From Theobroma cacao (taxonomy: Eukaryota > Streptophyta > Magnoliopsida > Malvales > Malvaceae), in assembly GCF_000208745.1 (NCBI RefSeq), contig NC_030856.1, positions 10,525,104 to 10,589,103 of the forward strand: DNA of 64,000 bases, written 5' to 3'. A model generated the notes under the pieces. It was not told the origin of the DNA. It searched no databases and saw only the letters and a list, made by a program, of their open reading frames with translations. A program made the translations under genes and the position numbers. Each line of letters opens with the position of its first letter. Position 1 is the first letter of the stretch. Shown here piece after piece: positions 49,905-60,000 of the stretch.

Positions 49905-52900
49905 TGAACAAGTGGTGCAATACTATAAAAGGGGCACCAAATGAGGCACAATGTGGGGACATGAGATTTTTATTTGTTTCAGCCACATTCAACAAATTCA
50001 ACTTCGAATGCCTTATAGATATGGATAATTGCACATTATAATTAGCAATAAAGTTTTGAAACTGTTGCACATCATTCACCAATTTACTTATCCATTCGCT
50101 TTCAAGAAAATTATTTGAGTTCTGGGATGCTTTAAACATACTCTTCAAAGCAAACGACAAGCTATTCACTACACAAGGGCTCCATTTGGTTGATGCTTTA
50201 GCTATTTGTTTTTTTATTTTTATGCAAAAAATGAATAGAAAGTAAAAAGCAAAACAAAAGATAATAGAAAACAAAAGGCAAATAGCAAATGCATTAACCA
50301 AATGGAGCCAAGGTGTCCAAAATATATGGGATATTTTGCTTCCATGATTTATCTAGCTATTTTAAAGCTTGTTGCATGTTCTGTTGCAATTTGAACCAAA
50401 TTTGCTTTTTCAATTTCCTCAATAGATTCTACATAAATATTAACAATATATTCCACACTCTTAATATTACTGTTTGCATCAATTGCTTTCGCAATTATTT
50501 GTCCTCCTATAAAAGCTATCATAATATAGATAACAGGCCTTTTTACCTAGATCATTCATCAGAATAAATGAAAACTCCTTTTTCTTTTTTCCAAGTGTCC
50601 ATTATTGGGTGAAGTAGCCTCTGCATATGGGCTTTTTCTTTTACTAGCAATGTTGCTAAAGTCTGTTATATGTGGAGGGAGAGTAACCAAACAAGTTGTT
50701 GCCCAACCTTTGGGAATACCTCTTGAAGTAAGCATTTTTGGTGAAATTGAAAGATAAAGCTCCAGTAGACATTCTAGAAGGTATAATGTCTTCCTCTACT
50801 CTTTCTACAAAGAAACAAGAAAAGGAAAGGGTATACTGCCTCCACCGGGCAGTGTAGAAGCTAAAACTAATAAGAAGCCATTGTAAAACAATGTTACTGT
50901 GATTGCTATGCTTTATGGTGGAGGTGGAAATAGAATTTGGTCTTGTAATTACTGCGATAAGCCAGGTTTCTGGTTCATATCCTAAGGTGAAAGCATATTT
51001 GTCAGAGTCCTAATCAAGGGGTGGAAGGATGTAAGGCTCTTTTTGATGATGCATCAAAAGAGAGCATGGTGAAGTTGAGCGGAAAACATATCAAGCAATG
51101 TTGAAAGCAAGAACAACATCAGCATATGTCAACCTTCCTGCTGAGTTAGAGTTGTCCTACAGAATAAACATAAGAGTGCGCTAGGAGCTCTAGAGAGAAG
51201 TTTTAATATAGCGGAAAGAATCGAGGATGATTTTATTTGAGTCATATTTGTCACGTGTTGTGTTCTTGTACTAGTTGTTATACTCGAGTGTTACACTTTA
51301 GTAATTTGATGTTATTGAGTTTTGTTTCATGTAACAATGATGCAATGCTAGATTATGCTTTCTCAATATTATAGTATTATGTCATTGTTTAATTAGTACT
51401 TATTCTAATAGAATGTGTATGTAATTGATCAGGACCCTTTTAGAGTGTGAAGAAGTTAGAGCAGTTATTAGCATTGGCTGTTGCTACAACTTACTATCTG
51501 AAGAAGGGTTTGAAAATGCTGGCATTCAGTATGGTTTTCCAATGAGTTGTGGTGTTAAAACTGTTAGTTTCTCACTTGGAAAAAGTTCTCGTGATCTTGC
51601 TTGTCAGGTTTGTGTGCATCTTGCCTTCGTTGTCTTTCAAAGCAATATGATGTGAATGCCAAATGCATGAGGGCTATTCTTCTTCTTCTTTCTTTTTTTT
51701 TTCATTAAGCTAAGATCACCTTAAAACAGTATAAGCTGAAATGTAGGTAACTATAAGGAACATGCTACTTATAAAAGTGGCGAAACAAATAACAGTTAGA
51801 TACTAAGCAGTCCTTTGATTGTGGATTTCTACTTTGACTACAGAAGAAAGAAGTGTAACAGTCTGCCTGATTAGAACTGTGGTGGGTTACAGATTTACAA
51901 TGTATGCTTACAAAGAATGGGGTTGAAAGTCGAATACTGTCTACTATATTGCTTTTGGTTAATTTTTTTCATCTTTTAGAGATGAAATCATTGATCATGC
52001 CTTTTTTGTTTAGAGTGCAGAAAGATGGAAAGGTTTAGGAAAGGATGCTGGTCTCCACAATTTTGAGCTGCATGCTTTCCGTGCTGCTTTCCAAATGGTA
52101 TATGAACTTGATTTTCTTGTTGGGTTTGCATAATTTAGCATGCATGATGTCAACTAGTTATTCAAACCTCCACCTTAATATGAATGCTAAATACCTTGAA
52201 ATTGCTTTTTTTTTGTTGCTTTGCATTCATGTTGCTTCTCTCCATGTCTCTGCATTGAAACTTTGAGTAAATCAGGTATCTGCTGCCTGACTGTTCTTTT
52301 AGTAGTCTTCTCATCTTAGTATTTACGATACCTGTTAATCTAAGGTTGTGATGAAGTATCCTCAAAGTTTGATTTCTTTTTTCACCAAAAATATTTCCAT
52401 GTGAAAGTGTGTTTAAGAGTATTTATGCATGAGTTTCAGAAAAAAAAAACTGTATTTATGCATGAAGCAGACTTTGTCTACGTGTCTTGCTGGCTGTATG
52501 CACGTATGTTGTCCACATTGTTAACAAAGACAAACAATTGGAACAAAGGCATAGAAAATTTTCTTTCTTTGGGGGAAAGGTCTTTTACCAAAGAACTCAA
52601 CACAACATTCAGAACTCTGTTTGCTGGAATGGCCTTTGTCGTTGCCCATTGGGTCTTATACAGTGTAGTTAAGTTTTTTCTGAGCTTTTACAGAGTCTTG
52701 AGCTCAAATATGCTAAAGTCTTATTCCTAGTTTTAAATGATTTAGAAATCCTAATCCAATTAGTTATTGATAGTTCTTGGACAACTTGTAACCCACTACA
52801 GACTTCTTGGGTTACTGTTTCAGCATGAAAACAGAACTCATAAACTTGTTTTGTTTGTGTTTGGCTGCTACCCAAGTTTACCCTTTAGTTTCAACCCTCT

Positions 52901-55900
52901 CTGGCATCTAATCTCAATTGACCTGACCCTAATTTCTACCTAAATCCTAACCCTGATTTCCTACCTTAGCCATAAATCCTAAAATCACTAATTTTCCAGC
53001 CCTTGCTTACCATAGCTTACCATTCAACCTGAGCAAGCAGACTCTCCCAAATCTATCCTACATCACTTACCTTTACAAGCAGAAGTGTCAAGCATAGAGC
53101 AATCCTCTAGTTCTATTGTTTCTGCATTCAAATTATAATTCCTTAGTTGACTGCTAAAGACTAGGGTCAGTGTTGCTTTTACGTGGTACAAGAATCTGAC
53201 ATGATAGTGATCTAGGTGTCTGACTCTCATTTTTAAAATTTTGACTCAGAACTTGGTGAAAAGGATCCAAAATTGTGATACAGGTAAGCAGACGCACACA
53301 TATTTGACCATTAAACGCTTTTTTTTTTCTCTTTTTGAAAGAAAAGAGAAGGTATAACTAATTTGAGATGTCATGAAGTTATGAGGATGTCTTATGCACT
53401 TTCCAGCCTTCGTGTCTATATTGCTTAATAGTGTTAGCCATGGTGGTTTGTGAAGTGCTCCAACATCATGTGCTTATGTTCAAGGTTAACATGTTTATGC
53501 TGTGAAAGACATGGTGATTGTGAAGTGGGCCATCCTTCCATTATTTGAGACAGTTCGTCCACACCAATTTGTGAAAGATTAGAAACACAAGCAAAGGCCC
53601 AATTCTCATAACTAAACCCAAAATAACAGAAACCATAACTCACATTATTTATAATATTATATATACTTTCTTTTGTTCTTTATTTCTTGTTGCTAAATCT
53701 GCATTATCTGGAATTCTTCCTGTTTCACTTGGATGATGCATATACCATTAAAAAGCCTAATTCAAAATCTGATCACTTTTTTCAGCTTTGTGCATCAACT
53801 CATATTATAGCCAATGATAATAGAAATGTATCCTAAATCTTATTTTTGAGGATAAGTGCTGTTAATTTGATTTCTCTATTGGGCCTATATTGCTTTCCCA
53901 TCAAAACTTGCTCTCTTTGGCCTATCAGACCACATTCTCCTTAGCAACCCCATGTGATGTGGCAAAGATATACATGTAAGTGGCCACTTGGTGTACATTT
54001 GTTATGTGTTAAAAATCAATAAAAGCAAAAGCTTACCTGCGGGCTTCAAGAATTTTTGTCCCGCTTCTGCCTGACTGCTCTAGCGTGACAAAACATGACA
54101 TTGAAGATTTTCGAAATTACTAGTATGTTTCATATAGATTTATAACCTGTGTGCCAAGTGTGGCCAGCAGTAAACCAATGGTACTGGCAGCTGAGCCAAC
54201 AGATTAGAAGTAGTAAATAAACATGATAATCAGATGAAAATCAAATAGCAACAACTGTTAACAGGTTTGAATCACCAAATCAACAGTAGAGGCTATTAAA
54301 AGCTCAAACACTATATACCTTTTGCAAACCAAAGAATGTACCTGAAATTTGAGCCATATCTTGTCTGCCAGAGAAACAGCAGCAGAAAGTTGAAGCTCAT
54401 GCTCAGTAATGCCATGCTGAAGGGATTCAGGGTGGCATGGGTTGATTCCCTAAACCTATAACTTATAAACTTGAAACGCTTTTATAGATTTAAGAGAAGA
54501 AAGAGTCTCTCTCTAGGGTGGCAGCTTCTTTTGAAAGGACTCAACAACTTCTGCTAGAAGTTACCAAACAGATGACTGTATTGAGGCCCCGAAGAAAAAT
54601 AATCACATCCAGCACACCCTTTTCTGCCTTCCTCTTCCCCTTTCTCCTTTTTTTCTTTAGTAGAAGATAACTTTTAGTGTGAAAACACGTAATGAAACCA
54701 CAATATTATAGGCCTGAATGGATAAATCTAACAACTCGACACTGAAATTACAGAAAGTTCCCAAGTCTTACTGGGGAACAGCGAATTCCCAGAATATTTA
54801 TTTGATTACGAAGATGAGATTTAAATTAAGACATTCTCCATCAGCTTTTTTATCGATTTACAAATATTGTTTTGCCTTTACTTTTTTGCTTTTTGCTATA
54901 TGTTAGTTTTTAATACATTTTTTATTTTTTAATTTTCCTTTCTTTTCATTTTTTGCAAAAACACACACACACACAAAGCTAGAAGCAAAAGCATCTACTA
55001 AACAGAGCATAGAAAGTTACAATAAATCTATTTTCTGATGTTCTTATAGTTGGTTGATCAGTTCTTATGGTTGTTTATCTCTCATTGGTTTCATTTGAGT
55101 CCTCAGATCTACCATAACTAACATTCAGTATCTTGTAAAGGTTCTTCATAAATATTACCCTGAAGTTGTAATAGCAAGTCCTTCAATTGGCCGCCAAGGG
55201 AAGGCTCTACGCCGCAAGCAGCAAAGGAGGAGGATGGAGTCTGAACTGCACGATGAAGAAAGTACTTATTCGTCTCCACCTCAGAGGCCTTCAAATATGG
55301 GTGAGGCTTGCTCTGTCAAACAGAGTGGAGAATCTGGAGCAGGTACATAATGGTAAATGCAATTTTAGGTCTACTAGCTCATGGCTCTTTTGATAACCTT
55401 CCACTCCATCCCTTTTTGTGTTTGTTGCTTAGTTATGGTAATTGCCTAGTGAAGCTTCTGCATGGAAAGAACACAGAACAAGTTTCTTCTTGCTGACCAA
55501 TTTATATGCAATATATTGGTGGGGAAATCTGAATTACTTATAAGATACTGCAACTTTTCCTTGTGCTGCAGTTGACAGTTCAGGCATAAGGTTGGATGTG
55601 GATGCCTTATTCAATAAAATGTCCTTACATACCAGTAGCAGATGTGAAGAGACAATTCCTGATGATAAGTATTCACTTTTTGAGAAACTTTGCCAGTCTG
55701 GATTATGTCGTCTTGGGCTTAAACCTTCGGATGATATAAATTTTCGTGGCATTTGGAAGGAAGTTGAGCCCTATGTTGTATGTCTCTCCAACTACATTTT
55801 CACTGCTGCGTTGAGAATATGTCTAAAATTTAATTTATCATCAGAAATGGGTTGCAAGTTTTTAGTAGATTCTTTGTTAATGTTATGTCTTCAAGATTTA

Positions 55901-57054
55901 CTGATTGTTGTGTCTATTTCCTCTATTGCCTTGTGATTATCACCATCGATACTTCGGAATTGCTTTGATAATACATATTTCTTGCATTTTATATCTGAGT
56001 AGGATTTAGGACCATAAAGAAAAAATATGATGAAACTGTATTTGGTGGTAATGCTCATCTTCACTTGGAGCTGCATGGCAAATCAAGGCATCATTCTTCA
56101 CTTGGAACTTCTAGGGATCCTTTAATGCCCATAAAATTTGATAATGAGGATAATCATCATTAAATCAAAGTATGACAGCTGAAATTTAAAAAATGGTGAA
56201 AATTTTTGAGCTTTTAACTGGCAGCAAGAAAGCAGATTCATTAAATATATTTTGATATGGACTTTATAGTATTGTAGTTTCTTGTAAATTAGGCTTGTCT
56301 AGGACAAAGATGACACTTGTGGTTTTTCTTTCCCATAAGAATTCTCCTAGATTTCCATCTTGGTGTTTGAAGAGTTAATCCTCTTAAAACATATACTGTT
56401 ATTGCCTGATTTACACACAAAATGTCAAGTGCAGGAGAAAATATTTGGTCCTGGTCAGAGAAGAACAAGAGAAATCCATTGGACCAAAAAAGAGTGAATT
56501 TGTTAGTGGATTGAAGAAAACTCAAGCTATCTAAACTAACCATAATTCATATTTCCACATTCAAGAAGAGGAATAAAAACCTGAATGTGGAGTATTGTCT
56601 AGAACCCAAAATCTTGCATCATAACTTACTATTTTCTGTTTATCTTCAGTTATTTGTAGTTTGTGAATTTTTCATGTAAACTGATATCAGTTGGGATGCT
56701 TTCAAATATTAAAAAAATGTGGAATATAGCTCGTGTAATTACTTGCATGTATTACAACCTCTAATCTCTGTTAGGAAAGCAAGAATACAAGCATTCATTA
56801 ATTGTATATATATAAGCTAGTGGAATACTGCCTAATTTGTTTATTACACGCAGGATCTTATCGAAGTTTACTGGTCTCTTCGTGCTGCTTTTGGGCCTCT
56901 CTTGGAAACTTTTATTCTTCTGGATCGATTATTGTTCCTCCAGGAGCAAGCTGGTAACTTGGAAGCAGTAATGTTACCTATTTTTGATCCAGCATTATCC
57001 CCTAGAAATGTTGCCATAATTGCTAAAAAGCTGGATACAAGTGTGGCATCATAA
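32903..57054 (+). CDS. METTL25/RRNAD1-type SAM-dependent methyltransferase (twelve exons, 560 aa)
   Basis: Exons: 32903-33028, 33105-33200, 33292-33375, 34064-34138, 34262-34342, 35555-35694, 36104-36316, 51433-51607, 52014-52097, 55141-55342, 55572-55777, 56854-57054. All junctions are GT-AG, phases agree, and they sum to 1683 nt. An in-frame TGA at 32882 supports the ATG at 32903. Family landmarks: SAM-binding motif I 'VIDVGAGQGYLAQVLAFEY' (about residues 147-165), 'AIDACSHH', 'LAGLHACGDLSVTML' (about 256-270), 'ISIGCCYNLLSEEGF', 'SIGRQGKALRRKQQRRRMES', and C-terminal 'YWSLRAAFGPLLETFILLDR'. These follow the order of METTL25-like proteins, which have a Rossmann-fold methyltransferase core. 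The true substrate is not established to my knowledge. Exon 10 could start 12 bases earlier (after CAG at 55128), also in frame. Intron 7 is 15.1 kb of nested transposons, yet exons 7 and 8 join without a break ('TMLK' to 'TLLECEEV'). Confidence 0.9.
34400..35500. other. METTL25-like intron 5, no gene recognised
   Basis: This 1.2-kb intron contains an insertion-like, less AT-rich stretch (about 34690-35200) with no motif I recognise. It is followed by a CATA/CACA microsatellite at about 35203-35275. Confidence 0.5.
37134..38241. mobile_element. Non-autonomous TIR DNA element (about 1.1 kb)
   Basis: The left end 'agaccaattgctatgggcca' followed by 'acaagctta' (37134-37162) is mirrored by the right end (38213-38241), whose complement reads 'agaccaaatgctatgggcca' then 'acaagctta'. 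That is 28 of 29 bases. 'Ataatacataagttac' also recurs inverted inside both ends. No transposase and no clear target duplication were found. The frame at 37793-38215 has no known motif. Confidence 0.7.
38440..39576 (-). pseudogene. hAT transposase, C-terminal half (decayed)
   Basis: Minus-strand blocks in order: 'ETRFASNVIVAERF' at the top (about 39570-39530), 'LHLIHDMWDTMIENVKKAI' (about 39330-39275), 'HLLSICFPKQHH' (about 38880), 'VKRNRPAVTKVEDLAFVHCN' (about 38810-38750), and an acidic tail. The 'EDL.FVH.NLR' motif is the hAT dimerisation block. The DUF659 hAT group has this order. There are several frameshifts. It joins the half at 49974 (see findings), so both are one gene. Confidence 0.75.
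40152..40895 (+). pseudogene. Pararetrovirus movement protein, C-terminal remnant
   Basis: Two frames separated by an in-frame stop at about 40441 continue one another. The first has 'IPKTIQWHEVQLPNRWKLE', a pattern of caulimovirid movement proteins just before the polyprotein spacer. Such proteins move virus between cells through plasmodesmata. The N-terminal core of the 30K fold is absent. Confidence 0.5.
42419..42470 (+). pseudogene. Coat-associated zinc knuckle with a lost cysteine
   Basis: The sequence reads CFRSGKIGHISKYC. The usual CxxC-x4-H-x4-C knuckle has its second cysteine changed to serine. Surrounding frames are broken. Confidence 0.6.
43640..44380 (+). pseudogene. Pararetrovirus reverse transcriptase domain
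   Basis: The frame 43870-44382 (170 codons) still carries 'FDMKAGFWQIQI', 'MPFGLKN' and the catalytic 'YIDD' at 44146-44157. A stop at 43789-43791 interrupts the N-terminal part, and another at 44380-44382 ends the frame before RNase H. The domain would copy pregenomic RNA into DNA. It is the best-preserved part of the element. Confidence 0.8.
44390..44950 (+). pseudogene. Pararetrovirus RNase H remnant
   Basis: It continues the RT with 'QRFLGSLNYVVDFY' and 'SAPKIVETNASEIGYGGILK'. The first catalytic aspartate of the usual TDAS is asparagine here. Several stops follow (about 44488, 44679, 44828 and 44864). Confidence 0.6.
45636..46352 (+). pseudogene. Downstream ORF of the pararetrovirus, function unknown
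   Basis: An open frame of up to 238 codons, rich in Trp, Phe and Asn ('WFSHWRNWFGSLREIL', 'TFKTKWWDKFDERKY'). It follows the polyprotein as the second ORF does in florendovirus-like elements. No catalytic motif is visible and no ATG context is convincing. It may have lost its start. Confidence 0.45.
46390..47595 (-). mobile_element. Fragment of the gypsy-like LTR family
   Basis: The minus strand starts TGTAACACCTTGTACCC at 47595 and runs through the 'ggccggcc' and GA-rich segments in the same order as the solo LTR at 1526-4791. It covers roughly the first 1.2 kb of that LTR. The 5' end falls inside the second pararetrovirus copy. The 3' end of the LTR is missing at about 46390, where sequence passes into the first copy. 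Confidence 0.6.
47596..49330 (-). pseudogene. Second, inverted pararetrovirus copy with internal deletion
   Basis: The minus strand repeats the first copy: 49320-49120 matches 42930-43130 (protease), 49105-48850 matches 44224-44490 (end of RT to start of RNase H), and 48190-47600 matches 45160-45740. The stretch from the protease to the distal RT, including YIDD, is deleted. It ends at 47596 where the LTR fragment is joined. The two copies therefore point at each other. Confidence 0.75.
49331..49973. other. Unassigned right arm of the 10.4-kb insertion, with microsatellite
   Basis: Contains 'cattcatcctagacaatata' (about 49361) and 'cattcatcctggacaataca' (about 49789), a short direct repeat 430 bases apart. 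A compound CATA, CT and TA microsatellite follows at 49805-49904, next to the terminal repeat. Frames across the microsatellite are meaningless. Confidence 0.5.
49974..50760 (-). pseudogene. hAT transposase, N-terminal/central half (decayed), with MITE inside
   Basis: Minus-strand blocks: 'TLLVKEKAHMQRL' (about 50670-50630), 'PIMDTWKKEKGVFIYSDE' (about 50610-50560), a DUF659-like 'ANLVQIATEHATSF' (about 50420-50370), 'YPIYFWTP' then, past the MITE, 'CVVNSLSFALKSMF', and 'LNLLNVAET' at the break. The order is that of DUF659-type hAT transposases and it continues at 39576 downward. Confidence 0.7.
50178..50309. mobile_element. 132-bp Tourist-like MITE with AAG target duplication
   Basis: Inverted ends GGCTCCATTTGGTTGATGC and, from the right, GGCTCCATTTGGTTAATGC extend for about 30 bases each. 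AAG lies outside both (50175-50177 and 50310-50312). Removing the MITE and one AAG restores the hAT frame 'FWTPCVV'. A 3-bp duplication and G-rich ends with TTTGG fit PIF/Harbinger (Tourist) MITEs, although AAG is not the usual TAA/TTA. Confidence 0.7.
50915..51235 (+). pseudogene. hAT N-terminal BED-finger fragment, opposite orientation
   Basis: Plus-strand blocks: 'GGNRIWSCNYCDK' (about 50935), 'VKAYLSES', 'NQGVEGCKALFDDASKESM' (about 51010-51070, shifted frame) and 'ALGALERSFN' (about 51180-51210). These match the N-terminal BED zinc finger and the following linker of DUF659-type hAT transposases. It faces away from the other hAT halves. Confidence 0.55.
52098..55140 (+). other. METTL25-like intron 9 (3.0 kb) with antisense exon-like blocks
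   Basis: Besides the exon-like blocks listed separately, this intron holds AT-rich DNA and, near 54955-55000, a CA run followed by sequence resembling the arm of the MITE at 50178. No recognised transposase. Confidence 0.5.
54037..54449 (-). pseudogene. Two antisense exon-like blocks of an unidentified gene
   Basis: Block 1 is 54449-54342: preceded by ...GGTTTAG, 36 open codons ('CHPESLQHGITEHELQLSAA'), followed by GTACATT. Block 2 is 54079-54037: preceded by ...CACGCTAG, ends G|GTAAGC. Phase 0 from block 1 continues in block 2 as 'SSQAEAGQKFLKPA'. Both have splice-like borders and no stops. Weaker blocks on the same strand are at 53121-53071 (ending in GTAAGTG) and 53643-53470. I do not recognise the protein. 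It could be a captured or nested gene fragment. Confidence 0.4.
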
Positions 57055-60000
57055 TATAAGATAAGGTAATGGTTGCATGCCAAAGTTGTGTTATAGGTTG
57101 TATCTGACTTGTTTTGGCTTCATTTGCTTTCTGATTCAGCTTTCTTTTTTCTTGATTGACTGTGATTTACTTTATACAATTCCCTAAATTTCTCTTCTAT
57201 GAAATCAAAGTTTACTGTTGTTTAGAACTGTATTTCGAGGTTATGCTTAAAATTGTTGCATGCTATTCTTCGTATTAAGAGCTTGCTCCTGGGGTATAAG
57301 ACACAATGTCTTGTTCTCATTTCACTTCATGAACGTAGAGTAATTCATTGATAAGGATGAACCAAGTACTGGCTTAGTTGAAAATTCATTTGGGTCAATT
57401 TTTAATTCTTTTATACAAATCCATCCAAAATTGCTAACAGAGATGCCCATATCCATCCAAAAGTTGTACTAAGAGCTTGTGGAGTATGGACTTGGATGGA
57501 CGGATGACTTGACCTTAAAACACCTCTAGCTTGAACTTACCTGCTTGCCTTTTAGGTTATCCAAAGTTCAAAGTTCAACCAAAAACAATTGAAATTCTAT
57601 CCATGTTACAGAAAAATACAAAATCTATTAATGCTTTTGAATCCATGGAGCCTTCCCAAAGAATATTTTGGAAATATTCTCATGTTAGTATATTTCGGGT
57701 TTACATTTTTTTCTTTGATGTGATAATATTTTAAGAATGCATCGTATTGATTGGGTTTACAACTTAAATTACTTTGTAGAAAAGATCTGTCATATAAGAA
57801 TTTCTTCCAGTTAGGATTGGTTATGAAAGAAGCAAGCAGGCATAAACGGTCACTGCAGCTATTCGTTGCTTTATAAAGAATTGACCTGTAGGCCTCATGA
57901 CACGTGCCATGGTTTGAACAATTTTTGTCGTTTTGAACACCTGTCTCTCTGTCTTGTCTGTTTCTCTTCTTCTCTCTTCCTTCCACCATGAAATTTTTGG
58001 ATAATATTCCTATGTCTTTTCCTGCATGACGACAGGAGGACTCACCATCTCCAGACACAGATTTTCATTCTAACTTTTTATCCAAATGCATAGTACACCG
58101 TAATGAAAAAACACTTTGTAAAACTAGAGTCAAACTTGGTGTTAGGAAAATTTACTTGATTTGTTGAGGGAAATACAAGCCAAGAGATGGATGTATTTCG
58201 CAGTGCTTTCTCTTTCAGATTGATGGGTTTTGTCTAGTAATCATCATCAGAATTATTGGTGGAAGGAAGAGGTCGTTAAGGACTTGAATTTTGACTGAGG
58301 TTGCGGATAAGGATTGCTTAACTTATCCTTGGATATTCACTTTGGGGAATGGGAGAGGGGAGCTGTTCCTTTCACAGTATTTACGATCTTCTGAACTTCC
58401 ATTGCGTCATTTACCTCCTTCCTTCTGCTTCTTCAATCTTTGACCATTCATACATCAACTTCTTTCGCTATAGCCCAAAGCTAAAGTTAAAACGATATTT
58501 TGTGGAAACCTTTCTTGTTTGCATTAATTATATCAAGTGAAATTTTGTGGTTTTAATGGAGGGTATAATTACGTATGTAAATTGTTCACGTTTTTGTTTT
58601 TAATTGTTGAATAGTTATATTTGTTTATTTGTGTCCCGACGGGGACATTCCAATTAACACTTGAAATTTTGTTCAGAGAAAAATCCTTAATCTTGGGCTT
58701 TTAATTAAACTTCGAGAGAATGCATAGTTGTTAAAAATCTCAATGATTTGGTTTTTATTCCTACCCTGAGTCATTCGTATTCATGGATTCTGCCTCTTTT
58801 ATGAATGAAAAGCTAAACGAAATTGCAATTTGCATAAAAGACTGATAAACTCTTTTTCATATCATACATTATTTTGAGCCTTTCAAACGAATCTAGAGTG
58901 TACAATTTCTTGACAAGGGAGGTAGCATCTCTCATGAGTCATGACTAGGGTTGATGGACCAAGTCGCATGTTGAAACCTAGTGTCGTGTTTGTGCAATTA
59001 AGAAATTAAAGTTGCATTAGCATTGCGTCGCGTCGCAAACTTGATGTTAATGTCACGAGTTTACGTTTTTAATGTAAATTCAAAAATTATTTTATTTATT
59101 ACTGATTTGAGATCCGTGACATTAAGAAGAGATTGTTAACAAAAAACCAATCATTATCTCACTGCAAAAGTCGCGGACCAAATCTTAGGTCCAAATGTGA
59201 AAATTGGACACGTTTGCTGATGAGTGACTTTTTGGTACCAAAAATTGTTGAAATGGTAGCTATTGAATTTATTACAAAAATCTTTTGATTTGATGTCCCT
59301 TTGAGTTGAGGTAGTGTTAAGCCGATGAAGTCATACACGATTAATATGGGAAAAGTTATTAAGTGTGTTCAAACTTGATTTGTTTAAATTATATTTTTAT
59401 TAAATTATTTAAAATATTTTAATATTAACACATTAAAATTAAAATTAAAGAAAAAAAAACTACAAAAAGGTTGAAATTTGAATTTTATATTTTTACTATT
59501 AATTTCATAGTTTTAGTCTTTCTACTCTAATTTTAATAAATTTAATTCTCTACTTTTTTAAAAAAAGTTAATTTAAGAATATTCTATAACAATTTATTAT
59601 TAATTTCTGCCACTTGCCATTTTGTTAATGACTTTGGATGCCATCCTGATTTGTTTTGACGACGCGGCACATATTAGCAACAAAAATCCTTTTTTAATAT
59701 AAAATATAAAAATTTTCTTAGAATTTAAAAAATATTAATCATTATTAAATAAAAATAAAATATGCTTTTTTTTAAAATTGATATGTGCTATATGATATAA
59801 AAATTAATCCATCAAGTCATACTATATTATCATCAAAATATCAAGTCATCCAAATTAATAACAAAATGCTAATATTACTATCAATTGCACTTAAGTCTAT
59901 TTCAATAAAAAAAAAAATATAAGGATTAAATTTATTTAAATTGAGGTAAAGAAATTAAATTTATCGTATTGAAATAATAGAGGAATCTACACTCGAACAT

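Larger units (their letters stand above)
39577..49973. mobile_element. 10.4-kb TIR-bounded insertion inside the hAT gene
   Basis: The left end reads attgAATAAAAATCTCCTG... and the complement of the right end reads AATAAAAATCTCATG.... The two ends align for about 80 bases, including CACATTGTGCC, CATTTGGTGC and CCTTTTATA, with roughly 80-85 percent identity by eye. TTGTTTCA lies directly outside both ends (39569-39576 and 49974-49981), an 8-bp repeat of hAT coding sequence. Inside are a pararetrovirus copy (40150-46352), an LTR fragment, and a second, inverted pararetrovirus copy (47596-49330). 39660-40150 and 49330-49890 are unassigned. No transposase for this element is visible. Confidence 0.65.
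36317..51432 (+). other. METTL25-like intron 7 (15,116 bp) filled with nested elements
   Basis: The donor is AA|GTGAGT and the acceptor is ATCAG|G. From left to right it holds unassigned AT-rich DNA (36.3-37.1 kb), a TIR element (37134-38241), the downstream half of a hAT transposase (38440-39576, minus), a 10.4-kb TIR-bounded insertion with pararetrovirus copies (39577-49973), the upstream half of the hAT transposase (49974-50760, minus) with a MITE, and an inverted hAT BED-finger piece (50915-51235, plus). Confidence 0.85.

Noticed and set aside
49718..50301. Frames of 107 and 169 codons around the microsatellite
   Set aside because: Part is translated CATA/CT/TA repeat; the remaining minus-strand part is the hAT remnant already listed.
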